Positions 41,622-53,437 of a DNA stretch of 64,000 bases are shown piece by piece. Origin of the DNA: Fragilariopsis cylindrus CCMP1102 (taxonomy: Eukaryota; Bacillariophyta; Bacillariophyceae; Bacillariales; Bacillariaceae); the NCBI GenBank assembly GCA_900095095.1, contig FMBT01000340.1, positions 1 through 64,000 of the forward strand. The letters run 5' to 3'. The notes beneath the pieces are model-generated. The model saw only the letters and a list, made by a program, of their open reading frames with translations, searched no databases and was not told the origin of the DNA. Positions within the stretch are counted from its first letter, which is position 1; the number at the start of each line of letters is the position of its first letter. A program made the position numbers and the translations under genes.

Positions 41622-44251
41622 TCAATCGGAATCAAAATCAAGTTCGATTACTTCTTGTATTATGTTCTTTTTCCCTGGTATCTTATTACACAATCGTTCA
41701 CGTAAACTTTTATAAAGTTGTGGACTACCATCTGTATCAGTAGTAGTAGTAGTAGTGTCAACAGCAGCAGCTGGATCATTATTATTGCTATCAACACCAT
41801 CGCTACTACAAGTAAATGTACTCGACGCGGCGGAAAATGTATTCCCACAACCACCACCCATCTTAGTCGTTACACCAGGAGGAGTATGTGCACTTCCGAT
41901 ACCATCGTTGATCTCATCATCTCGTTTAATACCAATGGTAGAAGAGGATTGCGATAACGATGGCGACGATGACGATTGTGACGACGACGGTGATAATGAT
42001 TCGTTCGAGACTTTTCGCGCTATGATCTTATCGGCTGATTGTGGTGATGATGAAGCAGTCGTTGATGGGGTGTCATTATTGAGACTCGCTCGGATTGCTT
42101 CTTGCATTTCATTTTCGTATCGTTGTTTTTGACCACCGATACCAGCCTTTTTGTCATCATCATCATCATCATCATCGTCATCATCATCAAGAAGACTTAC
42201 GACACCAGTAGTCACGCCAGCGTCATTATTATTACTACCATTATTATTATTGTTAGATTTAAGATTCTGAAAAGAAAGATTTTTGGCCGGAGACATTTTT
42301 CGTTCTTCGGTGTCAAAGTTGTCATTAACATTATCATTGCTGTTGTCGATGCTGCGAGCAGGTGGAAAAGGACTCTCTTCTGGAGACGAAAATAGATATG
42401 AACTACCATCTGAAGATGACAATGATGATCGACGACCAGAGGTTTTCGCTGGAGTTTTTCTCCGTTTCGACGATGATGCAGAATTCATATTATCTAAAGT
42501 GTCATCGTTATTGGTGGATGGCATTCCCGTGATCAATGCGGGTTTATTATTATTATTATTATTACTGTTATTGATATTGATGGTGGTTGTTATTGCCGAC
42601 TTCCGGGAAGCAATTGGACGACGATGGGGAGTATCATCGTCAGATGAAGAAAAAAGGAAGGAATCATCCCCTCGAGTAGATATAGGAGTTCTTCTTTTCA
42701 CTACGCACAAGGGTTTTGACTTCACAGTGGCAGTGGCTGTAGTTGCATTGTTGGAGTAGGTACCTTCGATTAAATTCGACGACCGCGACATCGCGATGCG
42801 CTTAGTAGTATCAGATTTTGGACTTGATTCAGGTGTCAAGAGATCTACCACCATTTCCTGTTTTGGTGCGGTTGTTGTCTTTGTAGTAGTATCTCTATGC
42901 AATCGTTTTTTATCAGCAGGAGACGATACAAAAATGACGTCGGAATCATAATTACGACAGTCGTCAGCGGCAGGACGTTTCCTTGAACTTTTTCCCTGTA
43001 ACGACGAAGACTGAGTAATATTCTTGTTAACGATAACATTACTGTTGTTTTTGGTGGTGATGGTAACAGCGGCATTTATCGATTCCATTCGCATCTTTTT
43101 TGGAGAGGATTCAACGCCGTTGTCGACGTTGTTTGTGCCACTTTTCTGGATTACTCGAGCAGTAGCAACGGACGACGCTGGTATTCCCGGTGGAGGTTTC
43201 TTGGTGTTGTTGGCCACCGCCGCCACCGCTGTTGTTGTTTTAGTTCTATTATTTTTATTTATTTTGTTACTGTTACTGTTACTGTTACTGCTGTTGTGTA
43301 TAAAATTGTTGCTGTTGATCACAGAAAGTGGTGGATGCGCAGTTGCGGACGGTGGTGGTTTCTTCTTCATCATCATCGGCGGATTTGCTGAGGACGGTAC
43401 ACCCACACCATGGGATGCAACCGTCGATCCATCTTCTAATGTACAACATGCGGTATATACTTCCGATGCAGAATTTGGACCGATCGTTCTACCATTTTCT
43501 ATTTCAATATTCCGTATAAGTGTTTTTGGATCACCATCATTATGATATGATAATGAATCTAATAAACTATTCATAGTCGGATATGCGTTGGACATAGCTG
43601 TACATTTTTTGTGTGACAATGTTGGTATTTGTTTCAACATTGCTAATGTTATAGCACGGATACTTCGTGTACCACGTTCTCGATCAATTTCAACCTTTGC
43701 CTTAAGTTCAGGGTATGTAATAAATCTTTTCGTTCCGAAGGGTGGAACAGGAGGTGTGTCGAATGACATTTCTAATAAAGACGAGGCACGTCGATCACCA
43801 CGACCACGATCACGTCTATTCCCTCCACCAAAGGTGGGTAGTGCCATTGAATTTTTCGATGTCTTACCGAACGCTTCCGGGAATGTCCGTTGCACAATCC
43901 GTGAATGCAATGTTTTTAATACACTCACTGTATCTGTTAAATGTTTCGTTTGGACGATTTGAAATCCAAGATTCACTCTGGTTTCCATCATTGCCATTTG
44001 TAATGTTTCTGCTGGACAATTGGAACAGGAATGTAGATCCCCTTCCACTAAAAACAACACCTGTGGTAGTCCGCATTGACTTAGCCGTAATCGTTGTTCG
44101 GCATATCGTGTTCCGTACAAACTTGAGGCTAAATCAGCAACATCTTTTCTCTCAATGATAGTCCCCACAAGGATCTCGATGATACGGTGTTCATCGTCGT
44201 CCGCATCCTTCTTCTTCCTTTTCTTCTTCGAGGTTGTCGCCGTCGCCGTCG

Positions 44252-44284
<33 letters not shown>

Positions 44285-45107
44285 GATTATTACTACTGTT
44301 ATCTTTAGGAAGGACACATCTCGCAATCCAGGCCATATCACCAATTGCAAGATGTCGTTCCTCACAAGGTATACCCACTTGTTTGCACGAGCTAACAACC
44401 TGCTTCGATTTATGTTCTCGACCATCAATCAATAATATAATCTTCCATGGTCCTCGGGATGGTAACACCAATCGTTCTGCTTCGGCCTTCGCACTAGCAT
44501 ATGCGGATTGTTTTGCGGTTGGTCCTATTTCACCGAATGACATAGAGGATGATAATGATGGAGATCGGGCCATCGACGATGAGATTACTGATGATGCCGG
44601 TCTTGGACAAACCAGTGGAACACTGCGTTGCTGCTGCTGCTGCTGCTGTTGTATTCCCTCCATAATCGAAGTCGCTGTTGCTGTTGTTGATTTGTAAGCG
44701 TCATCTTCATTATTGTTACTATTATTATTCTTCTTGCTCTTTGGGATAGCCTTTTTCTTTTTCGCATTGTTATTATCATCATCATCATCAACATCATTAG
44801 CAGTAGTAGTAGTAGTATTATTCACGGTATTTACACCCGTCGATTGAGGACATATTTTTTTTGCCATTGCTGGGCCGACAAATTTAAGTTTCACTGCATC
44901 CTTTTGAGTTAAGATCGGTTCCTTACATTCTTGTAATGATTTTAATGCACGTTTAATGGTGATAGCATAATTCTGTCCATTGTTGGGATTGGATGCCGCC
45001 TTGACTAACAATTCTTGTAATCGATTCAATCCAGCTTGATTCGCAATATGTTTCGCCTTCACTTTCGCTAAGGCAATCGTAGTTGTACGATATGTAGTTG
45101 GCGGCAT
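41622..45107 (-). CDS. MUS81: MUS81-like structure-specific endonuclease with extended ubiquitin/SUMO-motif tail
   Basis: Single-exon frame of 1161 aa. The N-terminal helix-hairpin-helix (~residues 20-88, LQELLVKAASNPNNGQNYAI ... FVGPAMAKKI) is followed by a Gln/Asn linker. The XPF/ERCC4 nuclease domain starts at ~220: IILLIDGREHKSKQV, GDMAWIA, then IIERKDVADLASSLYGTRYAEQRLRL, the full ERK-xxx-DL catalytic set. The C-terminal HhH region is at ~480-565. MUS81 pairs with an EME partner to cut 3' flaps and Holliday-type junctions in the nucleus. The remaining ~580 residues, absent from animal or yeast MUS81, are disordered and Ser/Asn/Asp-rich. They contain a UIM-like helix (ENEMQEAIRASLNN, 42068-42121) and SIM-like strands (DVIFVSS, VVDLLT, VVSLLDDDD, VIELDFDSD). 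Confidence 0.9.
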
Positions 45108-45317
45108 GATTATTATCTGAAGTGTAGACTACGCTACCCGGTCTCCCACCCCCTACTGTAACAGTATGCTTCAGAATATAGATTATTTCGCTTTGTTGAG
45201 GCTGTGGTTGTCGATAGTAAGCAAATACTGTACTGCAGGAGTGTGTACTAGCAATGATGATTGATGTTCAGATTTTGAATTTGTTGTGAGAGCGCGCATT
45301 GGCAACAATCAAGTTAA

Positions 45318-45405
45318 TGTAGGGTTAGGGTCAATTGAATAATTGAATAATTCAAATCAAATCAAATCAATTCAAATCAAATCAAATTAAATTAAATCTA
45401 GCAAT
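45318..45405 (-). repeat. Long inverted repeat, right arm
   Basis: Begins AGGGTTAGGGTCAATTGAAT and runs into TTCAAATCAAATC units; complement of 40276-40357. It lies ~210 bp upstream of the MUS81 start, so both arms sit in the 5' flanks of the enclosed convergent pair, with the CCCTAACCCT end facing the roadblock gene on the left and facing MUS81 on the right. Confidence 0.85.
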
Positions 45406-45661
45406 GGTAGTGACAACTGCACTTTGCAGAGACGGGTTCAGAACCATACGTGTACCCTCCTCTTCTTCCTCGAGGACATTAAATTGTGTTGACTTGGTGT
45501 CGCCAGAATTTTATATGAAATACGAGTACGAGGAATGATGCCCGTCTTTGACAGAAAGGGAGCAGGATAGATATAATATGCGCTACTACTGCTACTTTAA
45601 TACCATCTTTATCTACACATACACCTTTTAAAATGAAATTATTGATTATAATAGTTAATTC

Positions 45662-48600
45662 TTAAACTCCTAAGCACAGAACGTAAACTCGACCGAGTCT
45701 TTCTAGGTCTTCTAAAGCAGCTAGGCCATCAGGTCCATCACCTTGTATTCCTGCTCCTCTACCCGCTTTAGAACATAACATTCGTCGTGTACCATCCAAT
45801 AAACTAATCGATTCAGGACTTAGATATATTTTCAATGTATTCATCAAGAATTGCAATTCGTTTGCTAGTCGATCTGATTGACGAACCTTTAATGTCATTT
45901 TACGCTGTTGGATTTGTTCACAAATCCCTTCTGCTATCCCTTCAGCAACGGTGGCCATAGCAATGTGTTGATACGTCAGTCCTTCCGATCGACGAATTTT
46001 TGTTCCTAATGCCTGTTCTACCTGAGCACGACATCGTACGATCGACAAGAGAGATGCTGACATATATGGTGGGAACGCCATCGTTGGTGGATTACCGTTG
46101 TTGTCGTCCTTTTTGGACGATAAATCAGCTGTCCGCACATCCAGCCATCCTATACGACAACACGACGATGCAGATTCTCGGATACTGTCTAGGAATTCAT
46201 CAAACATGGCACCTTCAAGACCCATTATGTCTTCCATCATAACCTCTTCGACAGCTTCTTGGTTACTTGTTAAATATCCGATTTCACGGACAACGTCCGA
46301 CATGCGGTCCTGTAATACATCGGCACATTCTGCTACAGCACTTAACCGAGCAATGTCGCCTCGATCTCGAACATAGGAGGCTAATCCGTCACAACATTTA
46401 CGAATAACAATCTCACAACCCTTCTCAACTTCACTCGAACATTCTTCTGGCCTGGTCAATTCCTCAGATAGGGTATGAAGACACGTCAAGAGAGCATCGG
46501 CATCGAACTTTCCACTTCCGGTTGCACGATTCGAACATCCACGAGCACAAATATCAAAGGCGTAAATGCATCGTCGACGCTCAATAGTCATAACAGATTG
46601 TTCTCCTAAAGTACGACTTTCATCGAGTGGAGATAATGTGAATACAGACTTCCCGGTAATAGGTGACTCACCCGGTAACGGCTTTAGCTGATTCACAGTA
46701 ATACTACTCTGACCGAGAACAGCCACCATTGCCGCTAATTCCTTCCCTACGCGAGAACTCTGGTTGGGTGGAAGAGGTGATTTTAGCAGAGCTCGTAGTT
46801 TTTCAGGAGACTTCTTCCCGAATGTCATTTTGATATCCATCCCACTCCCCCGAGGTGCACTACCCAAGCCACAAAATGCAGCATGCTCGACGAGTTTTGT
46901 AACAACAGGAGCGATATTGGTAAGGAACACCTCAAAGGGAGTAAGTTGTTGTTCTTTAATACTATTAATATGGACACGTGCGGCTCGTCGTTTTTCATCC
47001 TCACGAGCTGCAATAGCTACCTCTAATAGACGAGGTAGCCACTTTGAAAGAATTTTAACAGCTCGAATCGTCACAATACTACGTGCCTCTAAAATATCAT
47101 ACTTCCATTGATTGTTATTCGACGACGTTGATTTAGGTCTTGGTGGTGGTGTCTTGTTATCGTCCTTATTCCCATCTCCAGCATTGTTGTCGACGACGTC
47201 CATTTTGTTCTGAGATGACAACGATTCTCCTTCATATATACGTTGCGTCATATTATCAGCCTCTTCTATAGTACTTGAAACCAACCAGGTAAAGTGTGCC
47301 GCTTGTAGTAACAAGCACGCTAATGCAGGAGGAAAATCACGAACATTGATGGATATCCCACCAATATTGTACGTTCCCACAGTCTGTCGTCGATACCGTG
47401 ATCCACCAATCTTTTCGGCCTCTTTTGGGTCAGTAGGAATATCCAGTTCGAGAAGCTCTCCCAAATCTCGTATGGCATCCAATAAACCAGTTACACTGAT
47501 CTTATCGTCTTGAGCTAACCGACTTTCCAATTCACGTCGAGCTTCTCTGGCACATTCCATTGCTTGATGTTTCACGTGAATAAGTATTTCGATTTTATTT
47601 GAATCGTCAATGACTTGTACACGCCGGTAGGCTTTTAATGCAGCCGAAAATCTTCCGTTTTCTACATGCTGTCGCATCAGGTACGGTGCCTGAAGAACAC
47701 CCTCTACACGATGTAGGACCGCTAATGCCGATTGGACCTTGTGCACCTCATTGGCATTGTCCAATAAAGGTTTGAACGATTTTTTAGCCTGATGTGCACA
47801 CGATTCAGCCAATGCATCCAATCGATTAAGACGATCTACCACTCCCGGTCCAGATTGAGAAAGTGTCTTTTCGTTAAAGGTGTCGATACCATCGGCACAC
47901 CGTAAAAATAATGCAAAGTTTTCACGAACCATATCCTGTAGTTGAGCGACCTGGTTTTGTGTATCAGCTGTTGTTGATTATACATCGCGATGAAATGAAT
48001 AATAAATATGGAGGGTAATGTGTTTGTTTGTTAGCGTACATGCATTAAATATCAATCAAATCTATCACGGATGGTATAGGTAAAACTACAGAAACAACAT
48101 AATGTCATATCATACAACAACAACAGCAACAGCAACGAAATTTGTTTTTGTCTTTTTTTACTTACTACTCAACCGGTTCATAGAACCAACTAATTCTTCA
48201 TAGGATGCTCCACGATGGACGAGTGTTAAAAATAGAATAGGATCGAAACTACCGTCGGTTGGTAAAATACTTTTTCCTGTATCCACATTATTGTCATTTT
48301 GTTGCTGCTGCTGTTGTTCCGTGGGAACAATAACACCCGCTACACCAATAATCCCATCTAAGACCGTTTCTAATGATTCCTTCTTAGCACGTAATGCTTG
48401 ATCGTCTTCACCAACACCCGATGCTTCTGCTTTCACTAATTCTTCCTGTAATTCACTTAACGCCTGTTCTAAATGATCCACTTGGTCCATTTCCATGGCA
48501 CGTAAATCAAATTCGGTACCATGTAATCCTAATGGATCCTTCCGTAATATTTTAGATTTTTCTTCCTCACGTTCTGCTAATTCAGCAGCAGCCTCTTGTG

Positions 48601-50055
48601 AATCACGTACAGTACCACCACCACCACCACCACCACCAACCTGTGCTGTTGATGTTGTTGAAGTTGTTAAACGTTCTTGTGCTGCCATCCTTGCCTGTTG
48701 TTCTCGATATAATTGAGAATCTTCCCATCGCAATGCTGGACCAGATGTTTCTTCATATCGTCCCGCTTCTAATAGATCCTTTTTATGTGCCTTTTTACGT
48801 CGTTTCATTCCAGCTAATGCATCATCACCATTCTCCATATCGTCATCCGAAAGATCATCGTTCGAATCATTATTATTGTCGGATTCGTCGTCATTAAATT
48901 CTGTCTCGTCTCCTGTTTTAAATTCAGAGGATAAGGATGCTTTTTTATCTTCCTTTTTTAATAATTCTTTCCGTTTTTGTCCATTAATCTTGATTAATTC
49001 TTGTTGTGATTTACTGGCATGTTTGGCAACCCAGGAATCAAATGCCTGTTGAGCCTGTTGGGATGCTAATAGATCTTCTTTTGATAATGGACTGAACGTT
49101 TCACCATCTTCCTGTAAATGTTTTGTTAACAACAAAATTATCACTTCACAGGCGTCCTCTTGTGCACCACCACGTTGATCACCAATCAAATGTAAATCTA
49201 AACTCATATATCGGTACTTCTCTTGTGGAAAGGAACAAAATGCTTGTGCAAATAAATTCAATTTATTTGGACCAGACGAATCACCTTCTTCAATAAAATC
49301 AATGACTAGAAATTTCAATAATGACATAGCATGCCGTGCCGAACGTTTTAACATATGATCATGCTCCACCGAGGGTGTACCACATCCCTGTAATAAACCA
49401 TATATTGCGGAGGATGACCCACCCCCGCCGCCTTCACCATTCGGACCATTTCTCATCTCTTCTAATAAATCAGATCCTGCTAATAATGCTGCCGGTGCCG
49501 CTGATCCTAATAATAGTAATGGTATATCATCATCATAAAATTCCGGTGTACCGGCACTACTTTCACCTGTGACATAATTACGAAATTTATTTAATCGTCT
49601 GATCCGATCCTTATGTGATGAATCTAATATAAGTAAATAAAAATAAAAGAAAGTAGAATAGAATGAATAAATTGTTAGACACAGCAATCAGTTAGTGGCG
49701 TGGTATGGCATGCAAATCACAACAATGACATGAAATATGAACTTACCCTTAGGATCAAGCCTTCGTAAGAGAGCCTTTTGTTTTGTTTTGTTTTGGATTT
49801 AATTCAGATTTTATTTTATAGGACAAAAAGCAAAGTGTATGTGTGCGTGCGTGTGTGTGTGTATGTATGTATGTGTTAGAAAGAAAGAAATGCTTACATG
49901 GGGAAAAGACAAACGAAAGAACGAAACGACGACGACGACGACGACGATAATAAAACGAATGCATACATATTATTATTCTAAAAATCAATTCAAAAAATAT
50001 ATATGCATACCTTGATTTCGTAAGTCGCTTTATCGGCGGCGTCTTCTTCTGCCAT
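45662..50055 (-). CDS. SEC5: Exocyst subunit SEC5 (EXOC2), four exons including a 28-nt microexon
   Basis: Exons 50055-50011, 49774-49747, 49623-48166 and 47967-45662 sum to 3837 nt (1278 aa) and join without a frame break. Donors are GTATGC, GTAAGT, GTAAGT; all acceptors end AG. The joins read TYEIKALLRRLDPKDSSHKDRIRRLNKF and MNRLSSTDTQNQVAQLQDMVRENF. SEC5 features are DPLGLHG, DPILFLTLVHRGASYEELVGSMNRL, then NFALFLRCADGIDTF, KSFKPLLDNANEVHKVQSALAVL and the helical VENGRFSAALKAYRRVQ. SEC5 is a tether subunit for secretory vesicles at the plasma membrane. The ~300 N-terminal residues (PEFYDDDIPLLLLGSAAPA onward) are longer than in plants or yeast and helical; an acidic Asp/Asn stretch follows. 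No Ral-binding IPT domain is visible. Confidence 0.85.
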
Positions 50056-50099
50056 TGTTCTTGTCTTGTCTTGTTGCCGTAATATATGTTATGTATGCA

Positions 50100-51850
50100 C
50101 TCTTACTACCAGAATATATCAATGATTGTTTACCTTTTCTTCCTTTTTTAGTTGATGACTGTACTGTAGGAGTATGTTTGTTTGTTTGTTTGCTTGTGTG
50201 AAACTCTATTACTATTTCAAAAAGAGGAAGAGCATTTGTTGAATTGTCGCGTTTTGTTTGTGTCATGTAATTGTCTCTATTCTTTTTGAGTTGTCGTTGT
50301 TTTGTCTTTCCATTTTTTTCTCGTTTTCGTCGAACCCCCAGTAAGGCGCTGCGGTAAACAATAATATCGAGAATCAATTTTTTTTAAATAATACAAACAA
50401 AGCAAGCATCCTAAACTCAAACAATGTCACCACAGTAGATTCAATTTACTGTGTAGCCCTGATATGGATGTACAATAGGCAGTTTTCTTTCCTTCTACTC
50501 CCAACTGAGATATATATTCATCTAACAGTATTGCATTGTTTGATGTCATTCTCTAAGTGCTCTGCATCACTTTACTCCAAAGCCACCAGCAATATTCATG
50601 AGTGAAAGATATCTACTGTCAAAAAGTGTTGATTCTATCAACAGAAGTCCAATCATGATGTGCTTTGCCTGGAGGCTTGGAACCTTGTAGTATGAGTATT
50701 TCTTGAGCAGTTATGTATTGGAATGTAGAATTGTTGTGTAACCCTGTTTACCAATAATTACTACATCTTGCTTCTGTTACTGGCTGTAACATGTTGTATT
50801 TAAATGGTTAAATTTTACCTTGCACTCAGCATCACATAATCCTGGTATTCTAACTGCAATGATAGTGCATTGTTTATTATTTATGCAGGCTTCAGATTTT
50901 GATAGTGCCTTGTTTACTGCTGGTAGTAATGAAAGCAGAGGTAAATACCTAAATCTACTGATTTTATTGTTTGTTTGTGTTGATCCATTACCATCATCTC
51001 TTCTTCCTTTAATTGACTTCATAGGTAGGCAGGGCAGTAGATCTTTTCCAGGATACCAATACGAAGTAGGGATACCATAACCTGATTGCTGCAGCTGATG
51101 ATGTATCAGGATGGGGTCATAATTACTTAGTCTCTTGTGTGGTAGGGGTGTTCATTTACGGGGTTTTGGATCACTCATTATTTGCTACTGCAACTGTTGC
51201 TACTGTTGCTGTTCCTCTTTGTGCTGCAGTGTTCTTATTTGTTTTACTATCATTGAATACTCTAGGTTAGAGAATAACATTAGTGATTAGAGTTATTTTG
51301 ATGATGCTGTTTTTTAGTTCTATCCTACTATTAAAGCATTATGAACAAGCTAGATCATCAATATCTAATGCTCTAGGACACTAAATAGAATAAGAGAGAG
51401 GAGGAAATCCCCTCTGACTGACCAGTCAGAGTGTGGTATATATACTGTTGTAATATTACTATGGGGACACACTACACCTCCTTGTATTAATCTGGTGGGA
51501 AGAACATCTTTGAATCTTTGAGTTGTGATTTGCGTACAAGATTACCCAAGCAGCGATGGAAATGACAGATATATAATACTGCTGAAGAAGAGTTACATGG
51601 GTGGACTACAGATTATGTATGTATTATATAGCAGACAACATCTTTATTTAGACAGTACTTTACATTATTCCTTACTTGCTGCCTTCTTGTTGCAGTATTT
51701 GTTGGTTGGCCGGATCAAGCAATAATAATATTATTATTGTTGTTTTAAAATATCAGTGTGATATGGCCTGCGTATAACAAGTGCTAGTAAGAGGAGACTT
51801 TGTGCTGCTGAAAGGCGTAGGCAGAGTCTCAGTATTTTAATACACTGTTA
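50100..51850. other. Gene-free interval
   Basis: No credible gene between SEC5 and the MYND gene. Near 51413-51432 CTCTGACTG and CAGTCAGAG form a 9-bp hairpin with a 2-nt loop. The open frames here lack starts or domains. Confidence 0.6.
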
Positions 51851-51862
51851 CTTGTCTGATCT

Positions 51863-51977
51863 TCTGTGTTACATTCTGTGTTACATTCTGTGTTACATTC
51901 TGTGTTACATTCTGTGTTACATTCTGTGTTACATTCTGTGTTACATTCTGTGTTACATTCTGTGTTACATTCTGTCT
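51863..51977. repeat. 12-bp minisatellite TCTGTGTTACAT, about 9.5 copies
   Basis: Perfect tandem copies. Read on the minus strand they give an Asn-Val-Thr-Gln run, an artefact frame. Located ~230 bp upstream of the MYND gene start. Confidence 0.97.
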
Positions 51978-52206
51978 ATTAACTGATTGTTTGAAGGTCA
52001 TTATTTTTTTTGTGGACGCGCGGGATTCGATTATCCTTCGATTATCCTGTCGCGAATCAATCAACGAGAAATCAGAAATCAACTCAAACAGCCGAAATGA
52101 GAATTTGAAACCATCAACAACTGAAGCGAAGACGACCACAATAGTCTGGTGTTGATAGAAAACGATATACGAATACCTGCTAGTTAGTTTTGTATAGTAA
52201 TCAAGA

Positions 52207-53160
52207 ATGACTAACAAAAAGAGAAACCGCAAGAACAAAAAGAAGGACGCGTCGTCGTCGTCGTCGTCTTCATCATCCGCAACTGCCGCTATATCAACAA
52301 CGGCGACAGCAAGGGCTAATAGACGGATCATGGACGGGGAGAGAAAACCCCTAAAGATATACGTTGATAAGGAATTTCCTGATTCTACATATGTTGTCCG
52401 TGGAGAGAGATTCCTTGGAAGAGGACAAACCTCTACCGCTTTTGACGTATTTAAAGAGGGGACCGAATCTGGCTGTGTCGCAAGTTTATGTTACTACGCA
52501 GTCCTTATGGCCGGTGCACATACAGCTGACCTTCATTTATCTCTTCCATGGGCGTTAGAGGGAGCTCTCCGTGGTCACTGTGGTTGCATATCTTTATTAA
52601 AAAATGACATTTACAAAATCTTTTACCAAGTTACCACATTAGATCCTCCTATAGCTCTGTGGGCTTACTGGGCAAAAACCCATGACTCATTGTTAAACAA
52701 AAGAGAAACGAGGAAAACTATTAAGGAAGTGAGGGTTCTTCTAGCAGGCCGCTGTTACATTTGCAAGACAATCGATTCGGAGGAAGACGTTACCTTACGA
52801 AAATGCGATGATTGTAAAATGTACCACTATTGTAGTGTAGAGTGTCAACTAACTCATTGGAAAGAAGGTGAGCATAGAAATGAGTGCAAACATCTCCAAA
52901 TCTTAAACAAGTATCATAAACCTTACGCTAAACGAATTCGCGAGGCAACAATTCATGGTGATAAACAAATACCAGCATTGGAACGACTACGCAATCGATT
53001 AGGTCTAACAAGAAAAAAAGAAGAATACCAACATTTGTTAGTACCAATGAAGGACCTTCCTCGTAACGCAATTAACGGTAGTCCCAATCGTCCTGACGAC
53101 TATTGTATTGCGAGAAATGATGGTACTGTGCATATCGGCTCGACTCCGGCAGTAATTTAG
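52207..53160 (+). CDS. MYND zinc-finger protein with Sel1-like N-terminus
   Basis: 317 aa from an ATG. A Lys-rich and Ser/Ala-rich N-terminus (KKRNRKNKKKD) could be a nuclear signal. Residues ~70-165 are helical with a Sel1-like flavour (VFKEGTESGCVASLCYYAVLMAGA, WALEGALRGHCGCISLL). The MYND finger is complete at ~185-228: CYIC, C-x2-C (CDDCKMYHYC), C-x3-C with H/C at the end (ECQLTHWKEGEHRNEC). MYND fingers bind proline-rich partners; diatom genomes carry many SEL1-MYND proteins. The C-terminus (RLRNRLGLTRKKEEYQHLLVPM) is unrecognised. A protein-interaction role is inferred. Confidence 0.85.
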   Translation: MTNKKRNRKNKKKDASSSSSSSSSATAAISTTATARANRRIMDGERKPLKIYVDKEFPDSTYVVRGERFLGRGQTSTAFDVFKEGTESGCVASLCYYAVLMAGAHTADLHLSLPWALEGALRGHCGCISLLKNDIYKIFYQVTTLDPPIALWAYWAKTHDSLLNKRETRKTIKEVRVLLAGRCYICKTIDSEEDVTLRKCDDCKMYHYCSVECQLTHWKEGEHRNECKHLQILNKYHKPYAKRIREATIHGDKQIPALERLRNRLGLTRKKEEYQHLLVPMKDLPRNAINGSPNRPDDYCIARNDGTVHIGSTPAVI

Positions 53161-53437
53161 GAGTAACGATCAGAAGTAAAAAATGAAAAAAACAGACCTA
53201 ACTAAAGGACAATGGATGATGGTCGTCGAGAATACATAGACACAAAGAGAAAATCGGATCAACTCGTTGAGAATACATGCGCATGTGTGGAAAAGTGAAA
53301 CAAACATACGTGATGAATTAAGAATCGAGCAGATCTTTATTGAATATAGTAGTAGTACGTGATGGTAAAATAATGGTAATAAATAGAGTTGTCCTCTTCT
53401 TTTCATAGTAGTGTTCTGATATTTGCAGTAAGTTAGT

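Noticed and set aside
43024-43545. 173-aa Leu-rich plus-strand frame
   Set aside because: Antisense of Asn/Ser runs in MUS81; the apparent membrane helices come from GTT/CTG microsatellites.
51863-51977. CRISPR-like array
   Set aside because: Perfect 12-bp tandem units without spacers; eukaryotic context.
51837-52331. 164-aa minus-strand frame with repeated NVTQ
   Set aside because: It is the 12-bp minisatellite read in frame plus antisense of the MYND gene start.
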